Origin: Labia minor
Lineage: Eukaryota; Arthropoda; Insecta; Dermaptera; Spongiphoridae
DNA length: 64,000 bases
Assembly: GCA_963082975.1 (NCBI GenBank)
Contig: OY720350.1
Location: 40,727,851 to 40,791,850, forward strand
Reading direction: 5' to 3'
Of this stretch, positions 11,870 to 22,879 are shown in pieces. The notes under the pieces are model-generated. The model was not told the origin of the DNA, did no database searches, and worked only from the letters and a program-made list of their open reading frames with translations. How positions within the stretch are numbered: the stretch's first letter is position 1; each line of letters opens with the position of its first letter. Position numbers and translations under genes: made by a program.

Positions 11870-12330
11870 GTCCCATATCTATTGCATTGCTTGGAAATTT
11901 GTTGTCGGCAAACATGTGATTTCTAATTCGTTTCACATTTGTTAACCAGAGAGGGGGATGAAGATTGTCATACGTTATTCTGGATATGTTACGTTATGGC
12001 TGTCTGGCTGGCAAGCCGTACATCGATTGGCTGCCGCAGTCAGGTTCCCCCCCACCCTGCTCGTACAAGCCACACCCACTTATTGTCCTAAAAAACAACC
12101 AACCTGACAGGCACTCATTTAGATTCGTGCTGGGCACACGAGCCACCTCATAAATTACAAATACAAATCCCCAGTAAACTGATTGAATAAATCAATCAGC
12201 AACGGAGTGGGGGGCAAAAAACAATATTGGTCAGACAATCAAATATAGGGGTGGTTGGTTAGAAGGGTGGATTCATTCAATGGGGAAATCGAAAATACAT
12301 CTAAGCTCAGCATAATTGCAACCCCTCATG
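11870..12330. other. GC-richer single-copy island
   Basis: About 460 bases of mixed composition between AT-rich flanks, with no repeat family recognised. A 62-codon plus-strand frame (11965-12153) has no family signature or splice context that would support a gene. Possible regulatory motifs by eye include TGATTGAATAAATCAATCA, a near-perfect palindrome at about 12180, and TCATAAATTAC at 12147. Conserved non-coding DNA is plausible but unproven. Confidence 0.35.
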
Positions 12331-12503
12331 ATATTAAATTGGAACTATAATTAATTAAATGAACATCAAATTGACGCTGTTAGGAAATATAATATCATCT
12401 TCTATTACAAAATTAGTACTTTAAATTACTTTAATAAATCTATTATATTACGTATTAATAAATTATAAAAATATTAAATTGTATTGTTTAATTATTCATT
12501 TTT

Positions 12504-12957
12504 ACCGAGCGATGATAGTAAGAAAGGTATTGTTTTTACACCAAATTTCACTTGTGGAAATTTTTATATATCTCCACGAATCATACATTTTGTTAACAGA
12601 AAAAATTATTTTTAGCATCATGTCTGTTCATCCGTCCGTCTGTTCATTGTGTGTACAGCTTGAACGGCTCAACGATTTTTAATAAAATTTGGTATATTTA
12701 CTTAATGCATCAGTAGCATGAATTCATCAACTTTTGGTGGTGGTAATTTACAAACTAATAATTTTATATTCATTGTCACAAAATATTTCACTTATAATAT
12801 AATAGTATTTATAAACCAATATAATATAATTTAGTCATTTTAATTCAAGTTTTAAAAATATTTTTTTTATACTTTTTATATATATATATATATATAATGT
12901 TGTTTGGATATTAATTTATTTCAAATCGTCGGTCGGTTCTCTGCTTGGCCACAGCTC
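12504..12957 (+). mobile_element. Helentron-like family B copy, old
   Basis: The 5' end ACCGAGCGATGATAGTAAG is diverged from the ACCGACCGACGATAG of younger copies. It keeps the ACACCAAATTTCAC block, the GTCY-type tract (CTGTTCATCCGTCCGTCTG near 12624), GAACGGCTCAACG, the AAATTTGGTATATTTACTTA core near 12688 and CATCAACTTTTGGTG. The middle is deleted or replaced by AT-rich DNA. The 3' end has CGTCGGTCGGT (inverse of the 5' end) near 12928 and a decayed hairpin CTTGGCCACAG. Confidence 0.8.
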
Positions 12958-13395
12958 ATATTTATATAATAATAATAATAATATATAATAATAATAACTT
13001 CTATTAATAGTTTTTCATATAAACTAAAATATCAATATATTCTCATATATATATATGTATAATATTAATTTTATATAATTAAAAGAGATATACTAATACC
13101 TAATAGAGACTACTCAATTAATAATTTAATGAATTTCTAAAAATAATATTTGTATTAAAATAAAGTTTTTATAATACTTAATTGAATATTATAAAATAAG
13201 TAGTTATAAAATATAAATATAAACTATTTATTTATTTGTTGTTCATTTTTGAGTTCATTCTAGTCATATTATATATTTATTTTTGATTTATATTAAATAA
13301 ATATGAAATACTTAAATTTGACTATTTTCAATTCTTGATATCAATATTAAAACTATTAACTTTAACTAAAGATCAATATTAAATCAATTAAATAT
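12958..13395. other. AT-rich intergenic stretch
   Basis: Mostly A and T with AAT repeats near 12967-13000. Nothing else recognised. Confidence 0.55.
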
Positions 13396-13517
13396 TTATT
13401 GAAGGGATTTTTATTAAAAGACCATATATTTGTATGAATTATTTATTAAGTTAAATAAACGTACAAATGTATAAATTATATAAAAATATGGTCTTTTAAT
13501 AAAAATACCTTCAATAA
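13396..13517. mobile_element. Small foldback (hairpin) miniature element
   Basis: Two arms of about 32 bases are inverse copies with one mismatch: TTATTGAAGGGATTTTTATT at 13396, and the matching AATAAAAATACCTTCAATAA ending at 13517. Inner bases (TGTATG... and ...GTATAAAT) are also partly complementary, so most of the 122 bp can form one hairpin. It has no coding. A Stowaway-like miniature transposon is the simplest reading, but the target duplication is not clear. Confidence 0.6.
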
Positions 13518-13679
13518 CTATGAAGAAAACCACAAAAGTTTTAATAAATACATACTTGATAAATATAACCTAAAAATTCAATTAAATATATTTATATTTT
13601 GTAGATATTATATTGTTCAAGGGTTAAATTTTTGGTGGTTGTTTTTATTTATAAGGAAATTTTATAAATAAAACCACAT

Positions 13680-13830
13680 ATTGATATTTTATTGTAAATT
13701 TATTCAAAAACACAAAAAAATACACAAGGTTTCGATTGTTCCTTCTGCAATCGTTATCAAGCGACTGCATTGATCCAGTGCCGACTGCCGGACATGGACT
13801 GGATTTGGAGCATAGGTCAATTTTACAAAT
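13680..13830 (-). repeat. Retroelement tail with ribozyme-like stem
   Basis: On the minus strand the order is GATAACGATTG, a short loop, CAATCGAAAC, then TTGTGTATTTTTTTG and an AATAAA signal. The pattern stem-loop followed by GAAAC and a polyadenylation-like tail resembles 3' regions of Penelope-like or other retroelements that carry hammerhead-type motifs. The catalytic core is not complete enough to claim a ribozyme. It could equally be an unrelated 3' tail. Confidence 0.3.
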
Positions 13831-13867
13831 TCAATTTAATAAAAAAAAAACAATAACAATAATAATA

Positions 13868-14103
13868 GGAGGCAGCTTAGCCGTGTGTGTATAGTGGCAA
13901 CTTTCTACACATTAAGTCGGCGTTCGATTCCAACTAAGAACAAATATTTTCTAATTAATTCAATTTAACATCAGCTGCCTCCCGCTCCAGGAGCTGATAA
14001 GCCTGGTTCTAAATAAACCTGCACCAGCAGGATTACTTCAAAAAATAAGCAACCACAAAATGAGAGCTTTGCGTGATCCAAACGCAAATAATAATAATAA
14101 TAA
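13868..14103 (+). mobile_element. tRNA-derived SINE, AAT-tailed
   Basis: The head GGAGGCAGCTTAGCCGTGTG is followed by a good B-box (CGTTCGATTCC) near 13919, the layout of a tRNA-derived polymerase III promoter. It ends in an AAT simple-repeat tail at 14089-14102, typical of non-A-tailed SINEs. The first 130 or so bases match the minus-strand element at 37463-37731, but the bodies then differ. This one continues CTGCACCAGCAGGATTACTT. Confidence 0.75.
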
Positions 14104-14661
14104 AGTTAAATTGATTTGAAATCATTTGACATTTTTTGATATAGTTCATCCACCCAATTTTTATTCCTCTCATTCCTTTTCTCAGTACTTCCCTTCCTCT
14201 CTTCACTCCCACTCTTTAAAAGACAATCACCAGCCGATCACCTCTTCCTCTTGTGATTGATCTCTTCTCAGCATCTCCCATTCAAAGCGGAACAAATCAA
14301 AAACATTTGGAATTGATCCGTTCAAAGATATTGAACTTGAATTCGAATCCGACACGTTCAACATGGAGGTGGTTCCCAGGCGATGATGGATTTCTAACGA
14401 ACAGGAAGGGAATCTCAATTAGATGATCAACTTCGAACAGATTCCCATTACAGTTAATCCTCATCGACAAGCCAATGATTCGATTATCTATTTAGCTCTG
14501 AAATTAGGTATTATACCGATACTCTGATTTATTATACAGATACATATAATCAAACACCACTCTTCCTACCTATATAAACTCATATTTAAATGAATAATAT
14601 TATTTAACATCATTCTAGATTAGAAAAATAATTAATTATTTATTAAATTTGTATCATTATA
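14104..14661. other. Single-copy stretch, part moderately GC-rich
   Basis: Positions 14160-14510 are less AT-rich than the surroundings and match no repeat seen here. A 63-codon minus-strand frame (14227-14418) has no recognisable domain. No splice sites stand out. Confidence 0.4.
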
Positions 14662-14665
14662 TTAA

Positions 14666-14860
14666 CACACAATGAGCGGGGCGGGTATTTGTACCCGTTG
14701 CGGGGACTGCCACTTATAAGCGGGGCGGACGCTAGCCGCTCGTAGTATGATAATATATATTTTCCCTTGTGTCACTTAAAATTACTTATTTTAAACGATA
14801 ACTAATATATATCCCTCATATAAGTGGCAACGGGTATAAATACCCGCCCCGCTCAGTGTG
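14666..14860. mobile_element. TTAA-flanked GC-rich miniature element (copy 1)
   Basis: A 195-bp element with ends CACACAATGAGCGGGGC and GCCCCGCTCAGTGTG, flanked by TTAA at 14662-14665 and 14861-14864, as expected for piggyBac-type insertion. Subterminal repeats (GCGGGGCGGGTATTTGTACC and its inverse) stand out against the AT-rich host. This copy carries the variant GCGGACGCTAGCCGCTCG near 14725. It has no coding. Confidence 0.88.
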
Positions 14861-14864
14861 TTAA

Positions 14865-15629
14865 TCAAAGCTTTTAAAATTATTTATTTTTAATAAAATG
14901 TTCTTATATATATGTATATATTAATTTCTAAAATATACTTTGAAGTATTATTAAAACAAAATTATATAAATTAAAATCTGATCATTATCTAAATTCTAAT
15001 TTTATAATTAATTTAATTTAATATTTTTAAATCGTCTATATTAAATATTAAACTAAGTAGGCTATTTATAATATCGATTGAAGAGTATATATAGATATTA
15101 TATTTTATTTATTTTTATTTCTGTAATTGATAAACACCAGGGAGGTCTTAACATTGTAAACATCATAAAGGTCAGAGACTATCAAGTCAGTTACCGTCTA
15201 ATTGAGTGTAGAGCTGCAATTTTATCAGTACAACGCCTCATCTTTAATTCATTTTGAAGTGATTAATTAATGTGAAAACATGTTTATATATAAATTATTA
15301 TTCAATTTAAGTATATTTATTTATATAAGAAAGAGATCCTATATTTTTAATTCAACTTAACTCAACGTCCAACCTATTATAATAATATATTATTATAATA
15401 CTAGCTGATCAACTCGCCTAGTCTTCACACGCAATTATAGTAGAAATTATAAAAGAATTAGTTATATCGGTCCAGTCATTCAGACGTAATTTAATAATAT
15501 TTAAAAAATAATATAAAAAATTTCAATTTATCGATTAATCTATAATTGATCAAAGATTTTCTCTTAAAAATTTAATTTCAAATTTATTAATTGGAACTAT
15601 CAATCTTTTGCTTTTATTGTAATAGAACT
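14865..15629. other. AT-rich stretch with one diverged repeat
   Basis: Mostly AT-rich. Positions 15144-15240 (GAGGTCTTAACATTG ... TATCAGTACAACG) resemble 26726-26812, so a diverged low-copy repeat may be present. No gene seen. Confidence 0.4.
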
Positions 15630-15637
15630 CTTTAGAT

Positions 15638-16020
15638 CAGAGGTAGCCAACCCAAATGATCTTGCGGGCCACTTTGGAAATGCATCATAACTTCGCGGGT
15701 CGCATATAAAATTATACATAGAAATTGTTTGGTGTGACAAATTAAAAATAATGAATTTTTATTATGTTTACTATCATTTTTACATATAAACATATATAAT
15801 ATAATAATAATGATACTGAATGCACATTGTAAAAAATATATAATACTAAAAATAAAATAAAGAAACAACGAAATAAAAAAAATGAAATCATATTTATTTC
15901 ACTAGTGCGATATTTGTTTCATGAGGGCACAGAATATAAAAGTGTGATGAATCTCGCGGGCCGCGAAATTGTTTACGGCGGGCCGCATGCGGCCCGCGGG
16001 CCGAGGTTAGGCCACCCCTG
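15638..16020. mobile_element. hAT-type non-autonomous element
   Basis: A 383-bp element with ends CAGAGGTAGCCAACC and GGCCACCCCTG, flanked by the exact 8-bp duplication CTTTAGAT (15630-15637 and 16021-16028). The right end is very GC-rich (GCGGGCCGCATGCGGCCCGC near 15980) and the left has matching GCGGGCCAC near 15664. A 78-codon minus-strand frame crossing the left end is a chance frame. Confidence 0.93.
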
Positions 16021-16028
16021 CTTTAGAT

Positions 16029-17200
16029 AATAGATAATCGTAATTGATAAATTCTTCTGTTGTTTATAATTATGATTAATTAATATTAATCATAAAGAGG
16101 TCTTTTTAAATGATCAATGCATAAATATCCATAAAAATTATTCTAGCCTAAACTTATTATTTTAAATTATTAAATTTTAATTAATATATAAACATTAATC
16201 GGAGATACTTTTAAATATAAATATCTGTTGTTTTTTTTTATTTTTATTAAGAATAATTTTTTTTTTTACTATTTTCAAACTCCTGGAAAAAAATATAATC
16301 CTTTTAATGAATATATAATCAAAAAATAACTTTTCCAATTCAAATTTGTGAATTAAATAGACAAGTAAATCTTTTTATAGAGTATTTCCGGTTGTGGATT
16401 GGTTATGGGATAACGATTTTAAGTTCGAAAGGAAATCTACGCGTACTTTGCGCCCTGATTAAATTAATTTCTTTTAAGCCATTGGATTCATTTAAAAACT
16501 TTTTTTTTTATTTTCAATATAATTCCAAAACAAAAAAAAAAAAAATCAAATTCCCCATTCAATAATTAATTTTTAATTCGTCATTACGATCTCTCTTCTG
16601 TTTAATTTTAAACATAAAAAAGAATTTAAAAAAAAAAAAACAAAACAAAATGAATATAAACCATCAACCTAAAAAAAACAGTCGATTAACAAATCAATTT
16701 CCGAATGATCCTTTTTCTAAGGATTTTAATTAGTTCGTGATCGGAACCAAAATCATTATTCTAGATTTTTATTTAATCGAATAAAGAAATTAAAAAAAAA
16801 ACAACTCAAAAAAAAGAAAAAACTCTCCATTCATAAAAATCATAAAAAAAACAGAAGATCATTGCACCCCAATTTTTATAGTAAAACGAAATTAATCTAA
16901 TAATAATAATAATAATAGATAAAATTAAGATATTATTATTTTTATGGAATATCATCAACATCTTTATTGTTCTCATCAAAAAATTAATGAAGATTTTATT
17001 TTATTCCTTTTCGAAATCTCACTATCAATTTTATACAGAAAATGAATTTGTAAATAAAATATATGCTTTTCTATTTTTTTTTTATTTTTTTTCAACAAAG
17101 TTTTGTTTCTTAGTTTTATACCTATATTAATTAAACTTATAAAAATATAAACAGATATACGTTACTATCATATACATATTATATAAATTATGAAAAATAT
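16029..17200. other. AT-rich intergenic stretch
   Basis: No repeat or gene recognised. Positions 16380-16470 and 16720-16760 are slightly richer in GC. Confidence 0.5.
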
Positions 17201-17609
17201 TTGGTCATTATTCAAATAAACGCATTGTCGTGGATTTGGATAATACTTTACCATTGGGCTCCTTTTGCAATTCCAAATAAACTTTTCTTATGAAATTTTT
17301 TCAGGCTTCTTCTAGTTTACGAGATAAAAATTATTAAAATTTGTATATAAATCCATTGATATTCTATTTAGCTATCATGTTTTATCCGTTTGGCTACCAC
17401 AGGGCGCACCAATTTTCGGTTTTTATAAGTTCGGTTTGGATATAGGAAAATTATTTAATAATAACTTTCATTAATCCATTATAAAAACCGAAAATTACTG
17501 ATTAAGTGAATAATTGCATAAGAAAAGTTTATTTGGAATTGCAAAAGGGACCCACTGGTTGGGTATTATCCAAATCTACGAAAATACATTTACTTGAATA
17601 ATTACCAAT
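17201..17609. mobile_element. Foldback element, family D, complete
   Basis: Long imperfect inverted arms of about 100 bp: TTGGTCATTATTCAAATAAA at the left, and TTTACTTGAATAATTACCAA at the right end. Both arms contain GTGGATTTGGATAATAC or TACGAAAAT...-type diverged equivalents, and CAAATAAACTTTTCTTATG on the left against CATAAGAAAAGTTTATTTGG on the right. A second inverted pair (TTTTCGGTTTTTATAAG; CTTATAAAAACCG-like) lies in the middle. It has no coding. The partial second copy is at 28327-28682. The transposon class is not clear. Confidence 0.75.
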
Positions 17610-17659
17610 TTTTTAAAATTAATATATAAATTTAATTATTTACTATTATTTAAGAAGAT

Positions 17660-17697
<38 letters not shown>

Positions 17698-18490
17698 GAA
17701 AAATATAATATAAAAATAAATATTTATTTAATAATTATTTATGATTTGAAATTAATAATAATTTTAAATACAAATTATAAAAAAATAATGATTATAGTGT
17801 TTTTGGGTTTTCGGACCTTAACCATTTTACACAATTAGATATCTTTTATTTTTTTTATATTTTATTCAATATTCTTTCATAAATTATAAATTGTATGAAC
17901 TTGCCGAGACTTGATCTCCCCCTGATCTCAAGGATAACTGAACAATCCTATAACCTACCTATAATCAATAATAACTATAAATAACTTATAATTGTTTCTA
18001 ATATAAATAATTTTCTAATAAATTTTAAAAATAATTAGTAATTTAGATTAATTATTCAGGTTGAGAGTTGAGTCTCTAGAATTATAGTTTAAATAAATTT
18101 GAAAACAATTAATTTTTTTTTTTTAAATTATGAAAACTTTTCATTTGTCCACTCTTTTATATAAACCCCTCCCTTTTTGTGATTAAATCGAAAATTAGTT
18201 GTCTTCATGAAACAGAAAAAATGATAAATTAACTAAATTTATTAAGCATTAATAACTTTTTATTATTCATGAAAAATATAATAATAAAACATTAATCCAA
18301 GCAATTTTTATCAATTTTTAATGGAGTATTTTATTGAATATTTCATGTAAACCTTAATAAAATGAATTTATTTTGAATTTGTATTATTATTATTTTTTAT
18401 TGCAAAATATGTTTTGTATCGGTAAATATAGAAAGATAGATTTAAGATCTACTCAGTTAATGTTAGCATCTTTTCTTTTTGGGTGTCTTT
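17610..18490. other. AT-rich stretch with AT microsatellite
   Basis: An AT run lies at 17663-17693. Nothing else recognised. Confidence 0.55.
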
Positions 18491-19300
18491 TTTTTTTTTT
18501 TTTTCTTGATAGACCTTATGATTCATTCGCCGATCGTTTTCTTTGATCAAAATGTCGGATGTCTCTTTTCTCAGCTGGAGTTGAACGAAAAGTCAATCGA
18601 TTTGCTTTCTCGACGCGATTGAATGCCCGAAATTCTTTTAACTTTTCCAGATCGGTTATTCTTGTTGTTGTTGTTGTTGTTGGTGTATTCGTTGTCGAAA
18701 AAATGTTGCATGCGCGCGCCCCGCCGCTGCGCACGAGTGGCTCCTGCACCCTGATCCCATACCGGAGAGATGAGACATGGGAACCCCGGGAAAAGGATGC
18801 CGGCCCAGCGGAACCAATCCGAAAAAATCCCATCGCCTAAGCACTTTTTGCTAGGCAATCGATCTGTCATTCGAGTCAATATTAGCCGTCAAGGGAAGGA
18901 CAAATCGACACGAATAAAAAACAACAACAAATATATATATATAAAAATCAACCTGTGTCTTGATTTAATCCAAAAATAATGATCCTTTAACAGACCGATC
19001 ACTTTTTCTTAGTAAAAATGAAAGTGAAATTATTTCTCATTCGTTTATATTTCGAAGAAAATTTCTAATTTTGATACATCTGGACAAGCCGAAACAAAAT
19101 AAAATATTGTTGAGCCTGTCGGATCATCTGTGCCTTTAGTGAAGGAGTTAAAAAAGAATTCTCAACTCTTTTACACGGGGTGTAAAATAAAATTATTTGG
19201 GAAAGGGATCCTGAAATAAACTTCACCAAAGAGTGTAGTACGTTTGACTATTAGTGCTTAGGCGATTCGCCTTGGAGAACCAAGATCGAAAAGAAATAAT
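18491..19300. other. GC-richer single-copy island bounded by inverted 13-mers
   Basis: A CpG-containing block (GCATGCGCGCGCCCCGCCGC near 18710) in AT-rich DNA. Open frames of about 93-105 codons overlap on both strands here (18559-18840 plus, 18516-18833 minus, and others), so length alone cannot choose one. None has a family signature. The minus frame is rich in S, R, T and K and is not recognised. The 13-base sequence ATCGCCTAAGCAC at 18832-18844 is repeated exactly in inverse at 19254-19266. A promoter, 5' exon, structured transcript or conserved enhancer are all possible. Function is unknown. Confidence 0.4.
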
Positions 19301-20230
19301 AACAAATGAAATTAATCAAAATATCCGATGTTAACATATGGATCTGCAAAGGAAAAAATTAGATTCACTTTTTTACAAATAAAACAAAAAGGTTCGTTGC
19401 CACGTTATAATATTTAATGAAAAGTAAATTAATATATAGTAAAAATAAAAAATGAAATTGATATAAAAATTAAAGGAGATAATCCTTAGAATTTACAAAT
19501 TAAATAGAAAAATAAAAAGGAATAAATGCTAGCCAATGCTCAGCTAAAACAAAACAAGTTTACAAAAAAAGTAACAATAATAATAATAACTCACAGTTTA
19601 CCAAGCACGTGGTCAACAATAAATCTAAAAAATGGCGAATTCACAGCTAAAAAGCCAAAAGCGTATAGACAATAGCAAGTCCAAATAGCATGTGAGTGAT
19701 CACCTCTCCGAAGCAGAGGGCAAAAGGCCTTAGCCCAAAACTTACCAAATGTAACAATGTGATTGGCTGTATGGGATCTCGTGATCCTTTTCGCATAGTC
19801 AACTTAGCTACAAAACAAACTGACCACGTGTTTGTATATAAATATACCAAAAAATATATATAAAAGAAAAAACTTATAAAAATTATATAAAAATAAATTG
19901 ATATTAAAAATAAATAAATCTAAATCAGGGAGAGGCTTTTAACAATATATAATTTTAATTTGATTTTTTTTTATTATACAATTGTTAAATTTTTCAGAAT
20001 AAATTAATTTAGTTTATTAATTTAACCAAAAATTAAAAAAAAGTAAAATTTTAGAAAAATATAACTTAATTTATTTCCTTTACCGGAGAACAGTTTTAAT
20101 TTATTTTATTTTATTATTATTTTTATAATAAATTTAGCTCATGAACAATTATCGTTCAGTTTACTAATATAATTAATTCTAATTAAAAATTTATTTATTT
20201 TGTATATTAAATGCATTAGCATATCTGATC
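19301..20230. other. AT-rich stretch with E-box-containing segment
   Basis: Within it, 19590-19850 is mixed-composition single-copy sequence holding two CACGTG hexamers (19606-19611 and about 19824-19829) and an AAATGGCGAATTC. A 67-codon minus-strand frame in the same place has no recognisable domain. Possible regulatory DNA. Confidence 0.35.
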
Positions 20231-20412
20231 GTGAGTGTAGATCAGCTGTTAGAAGAGTTCGTTCTATGGTCGAGGGGAGATTTCCTTTTCCCCCCTCCCC
20301 CTACTTCCACCCCCCTTTGGAAAATTTTCTCATAAATTGTGGATTTTGCTGAATGAATTAAATGGAATGATAGTGGGAGGTGAGGGAAAAAGAGAAGTGA
20401 AAAGGAAATTAG

Positions 20413-21035
20413 CTGGAGTGTCTCCACTCGACTATCTCGCAATTTGAATTGGATTAAATAACATAATATATTATATTTAAATTAAATTTAATTAATTATA
20501 AATTATAAATAATAAATATTAAACCAGCGCATGTTTGGCTTTTTGTTGATGGCACCACGTCACGTGTTGACGCGTGAGATTTTCAGTGTTAAAAAATTAA
20601 TTCTGGTAATTTCAGCGAATCAATCAAGCTGAAATTCTATATATAGCAGTTTTATATAATTATTAATCATGTGAAAAATTATCAAACATATATCTTTATT
20701 TTTACGGTCACTTTAGAGGAAAAAAAATCAAAACGTTGTAGGTAATGACCCTCTTCCGGTTGAGCTACATTTCTCAAAAGTTGATAGAAAACTATGAATT
20801 TTGAATAATGTCCATGTACCAAATTTCATCATTCTAGCTCAAACCGTTTTTGCGTAATCTTGCCTACATACATACACACATACACACATACACACATACA
20901 CACACACATACACACACACAGACATTTTTCTCAACCTTAGTGAAAATGATTCAGGAACCTTCAAAACGTATAAAAACATCAAAATCTCAACATCGAAAAT
21001 TTTCATGATCGCAATACTATCTCTGGCGAGATAGT
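20413..21035 (-). mobile_element. Helentron-like family A copy, full length
   Basis: On the minus strand it is complete, from ACTATCTCG (21035) to GAGATAGT plus hairpin GAGTG-GAGA-CACTC (20413-20431). The microsatellite is CA-type on the plus strand at about 20868-20922 with TACA interruptions. The region just left of it (20240-20410) holds C-rich and purine-rich runs not belonging to the element. The 105-codon minus frame over the microsatellite is not a gene. Confidence 0.88.
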
Positions 21036-21440
21036 AAAAAGAGGAAGCAAATAAATAATGAAAAAAGAGCAACATATACACGTAAATAATAAATATTTTG
21101 CTATATATATATAACAAGTTATGAACAAGTTTCCTAACTCGTCTCATTAGTGTCAACGAAATACAAATGGAAAAAAGATGCAGGAATATAAGAGAATTAA
21201 AACATCATATATATATATATTAATATTTTATATTTAGAATAAAACTTGAAAATCTCGAAATTTATTTTAAAGAAGTAGTAATATAGACCATGATTCTTAA
21301 TTAAAAAGAATTGGCGTTTTATCTCTATGATCAAATTAATAAAATATTAGAAAAAAAATATAATTTATAATATATTCCTTAAAAGAAATATTTTTAAATA
21401 TGATTTTAAAAGAAGATATCTTTTTCTTTTTCTTTTTTTT
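21036..21440. other. AT-rich intergenic stretch
   Basis: Nothing recognised. Confidence 0.5.
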
Positions 21441-21690
21441 TCAGTCGAATGTTTCAACTGTGGCCAAACTGTGGCCAAACCGTGCCTCGCGAGTCACATG
21501 TGGCTCTTTTCGAGTTTATTGTTATTAACAAATCTAAAGCCATGACATAAAAAAGGTAACATTTTCGATTTTTCAATATGGCTCTAAAAAAGAAAAAAAG
21601 ATAAAATCTTTTTGCTATCAGGCTCTTAAACATTTTCGATTTTTCAATATGGCTTTAAGTATCACCAAGTGGGTGGCCCTGGTATAAATA
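21441..21690. mobile_element. Probable decayed hAT end fragment
   Basis: It contains ACTGTGGCCAAACTGTGGCC, GAGTCACATGTGGCTCTT, a directly repeated ACATTTTCGATTTTTCAATA (about 21559 and 21631), and an end-like GGGTGGCCCTG at 21680. The wording resembles hAT termini (CAG-GGCCACCC...), but no 8-bp target duplication could be matched, so ends are uncertain. Confidence 0.4.
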
Positions 21691-22310
21691 TTTGATGAAC
21701 ATTTTAAAATATGAAATCTTATTTAAAATATAAAAAAATTATGAAATTTTAGTGATAAGAAAATATTTAAATCTGAATTAAAATGACAGACAATGAGATT
21801 AAAGCCTATTGGTGACTAAGAAATATCATTAATTCCAGATAAAATTTATTTATTTAATTGATTTATTTTTTAATTTTTTTTAATTATAAAAAATTATAGA
21901 ATTTTTGCATAATAAAAATAAATTAACAATTATAAAATATATGAATAAAACCGATTAAATATTATTTGGATATATTTTGAAAAATAAAAGTAAAATGTAA
22001 AATTTGTTAAAAAATTTTTAATTATATATATTTTCTAGTAAATTTGAACTTTTTAAATTTTTTTATTTTTTATTTATATTAATAAAATGAAATATTTAAT
22101 ATAATTTATTTATCTTATAAATAAATTTATTCTTTTAACAAACCGTGACTAATATTTTCTATCAACGTTCAAAAATTTTATAAATAAATAATTATAAATC
22201 TACTGTAATTTGTTTGCAAGTAATGGTAATTTTATTGTTAGATCTAAAATTAAATGATATAAAATTACAAGAAGAGGAGGTATAAGATATTTTATTTCTC
22301 TCTTAGATTG
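21691..22310. other. AT-rich intergenic stretch
   Basis: Nothing recognised. Confidence 0.5.
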
Positions 22311-22319
22311 GTTAAATTT

Positions 22320-22830
22320 AATTCTGAAACACCCGGTCTTATAAATCCACTCTTTAAAGGCGGCCCCTCATCTTCTAGACACAAATATTTGTCACTGACC
22401 ACACACTTTTTGTATTAATCTTGGATGCGTGGCGGATAGAATTCGTTTCGGTTCTGGGAGGTTGCCTTCATCGGGAGGGGCAGATGCCGCCATCTTTTGT
22501 TCCCGGGGGGAGACCTACCAACAAGAAACAGACAATGGGGAACAAACATGCCGCACAATGCACAATTCCACAACAATCAACGCGGCATAAAAACATAACA
22601 TAAAAAAAAAATGAAATAAAATAAAATAAAACACGAGGCAACCGACCTTTGATTATTACAATATTATAATTTAATTTGAAATTAAATAAATTGTCTGTGG
22701 CTAAAGGAAGCAAGGAACAATTCAGGGGAGATGGATTATGGAAAGGGGAAGGGGGGTTGGCAAAGAGCAATCGGGCAGAACAGTACTTATATGAGCCTAT
22801 CATTCCAAGATAAATATTAAATGTGGTCAC
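22320..22830. other. GC-richer single-copy island with a YY1/Pho-like site
   Basis: Mixed-composition sequence not shared with other parts of the window. It includes GCCGCCATCTTTT at 22486-22498, which fits the YY1/Pleiohomeotic consensus around GCCAT, plus GGCATAAAAACAT at 22583. A 137-codon minus frame and a 60-codon plus frame overlap here. Neither has a recognisable domain, and the minus frame is only weakly codon-biased. I treat it as possible regulatory DNA. Confidence 0.35.
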
Positions 22831-22879
22831 AATTAAGCCCAACAAATTCAAATTACAAAAAACATAAACATGAATATAC

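Noticed and set aside
18516-18879. Several overlapping frames of 60-105 codons on both strands
   Set aside because: GC-rich sequence lowers stop frequency in all frames. No frame has a domain, splice context or codon bias to choose it.
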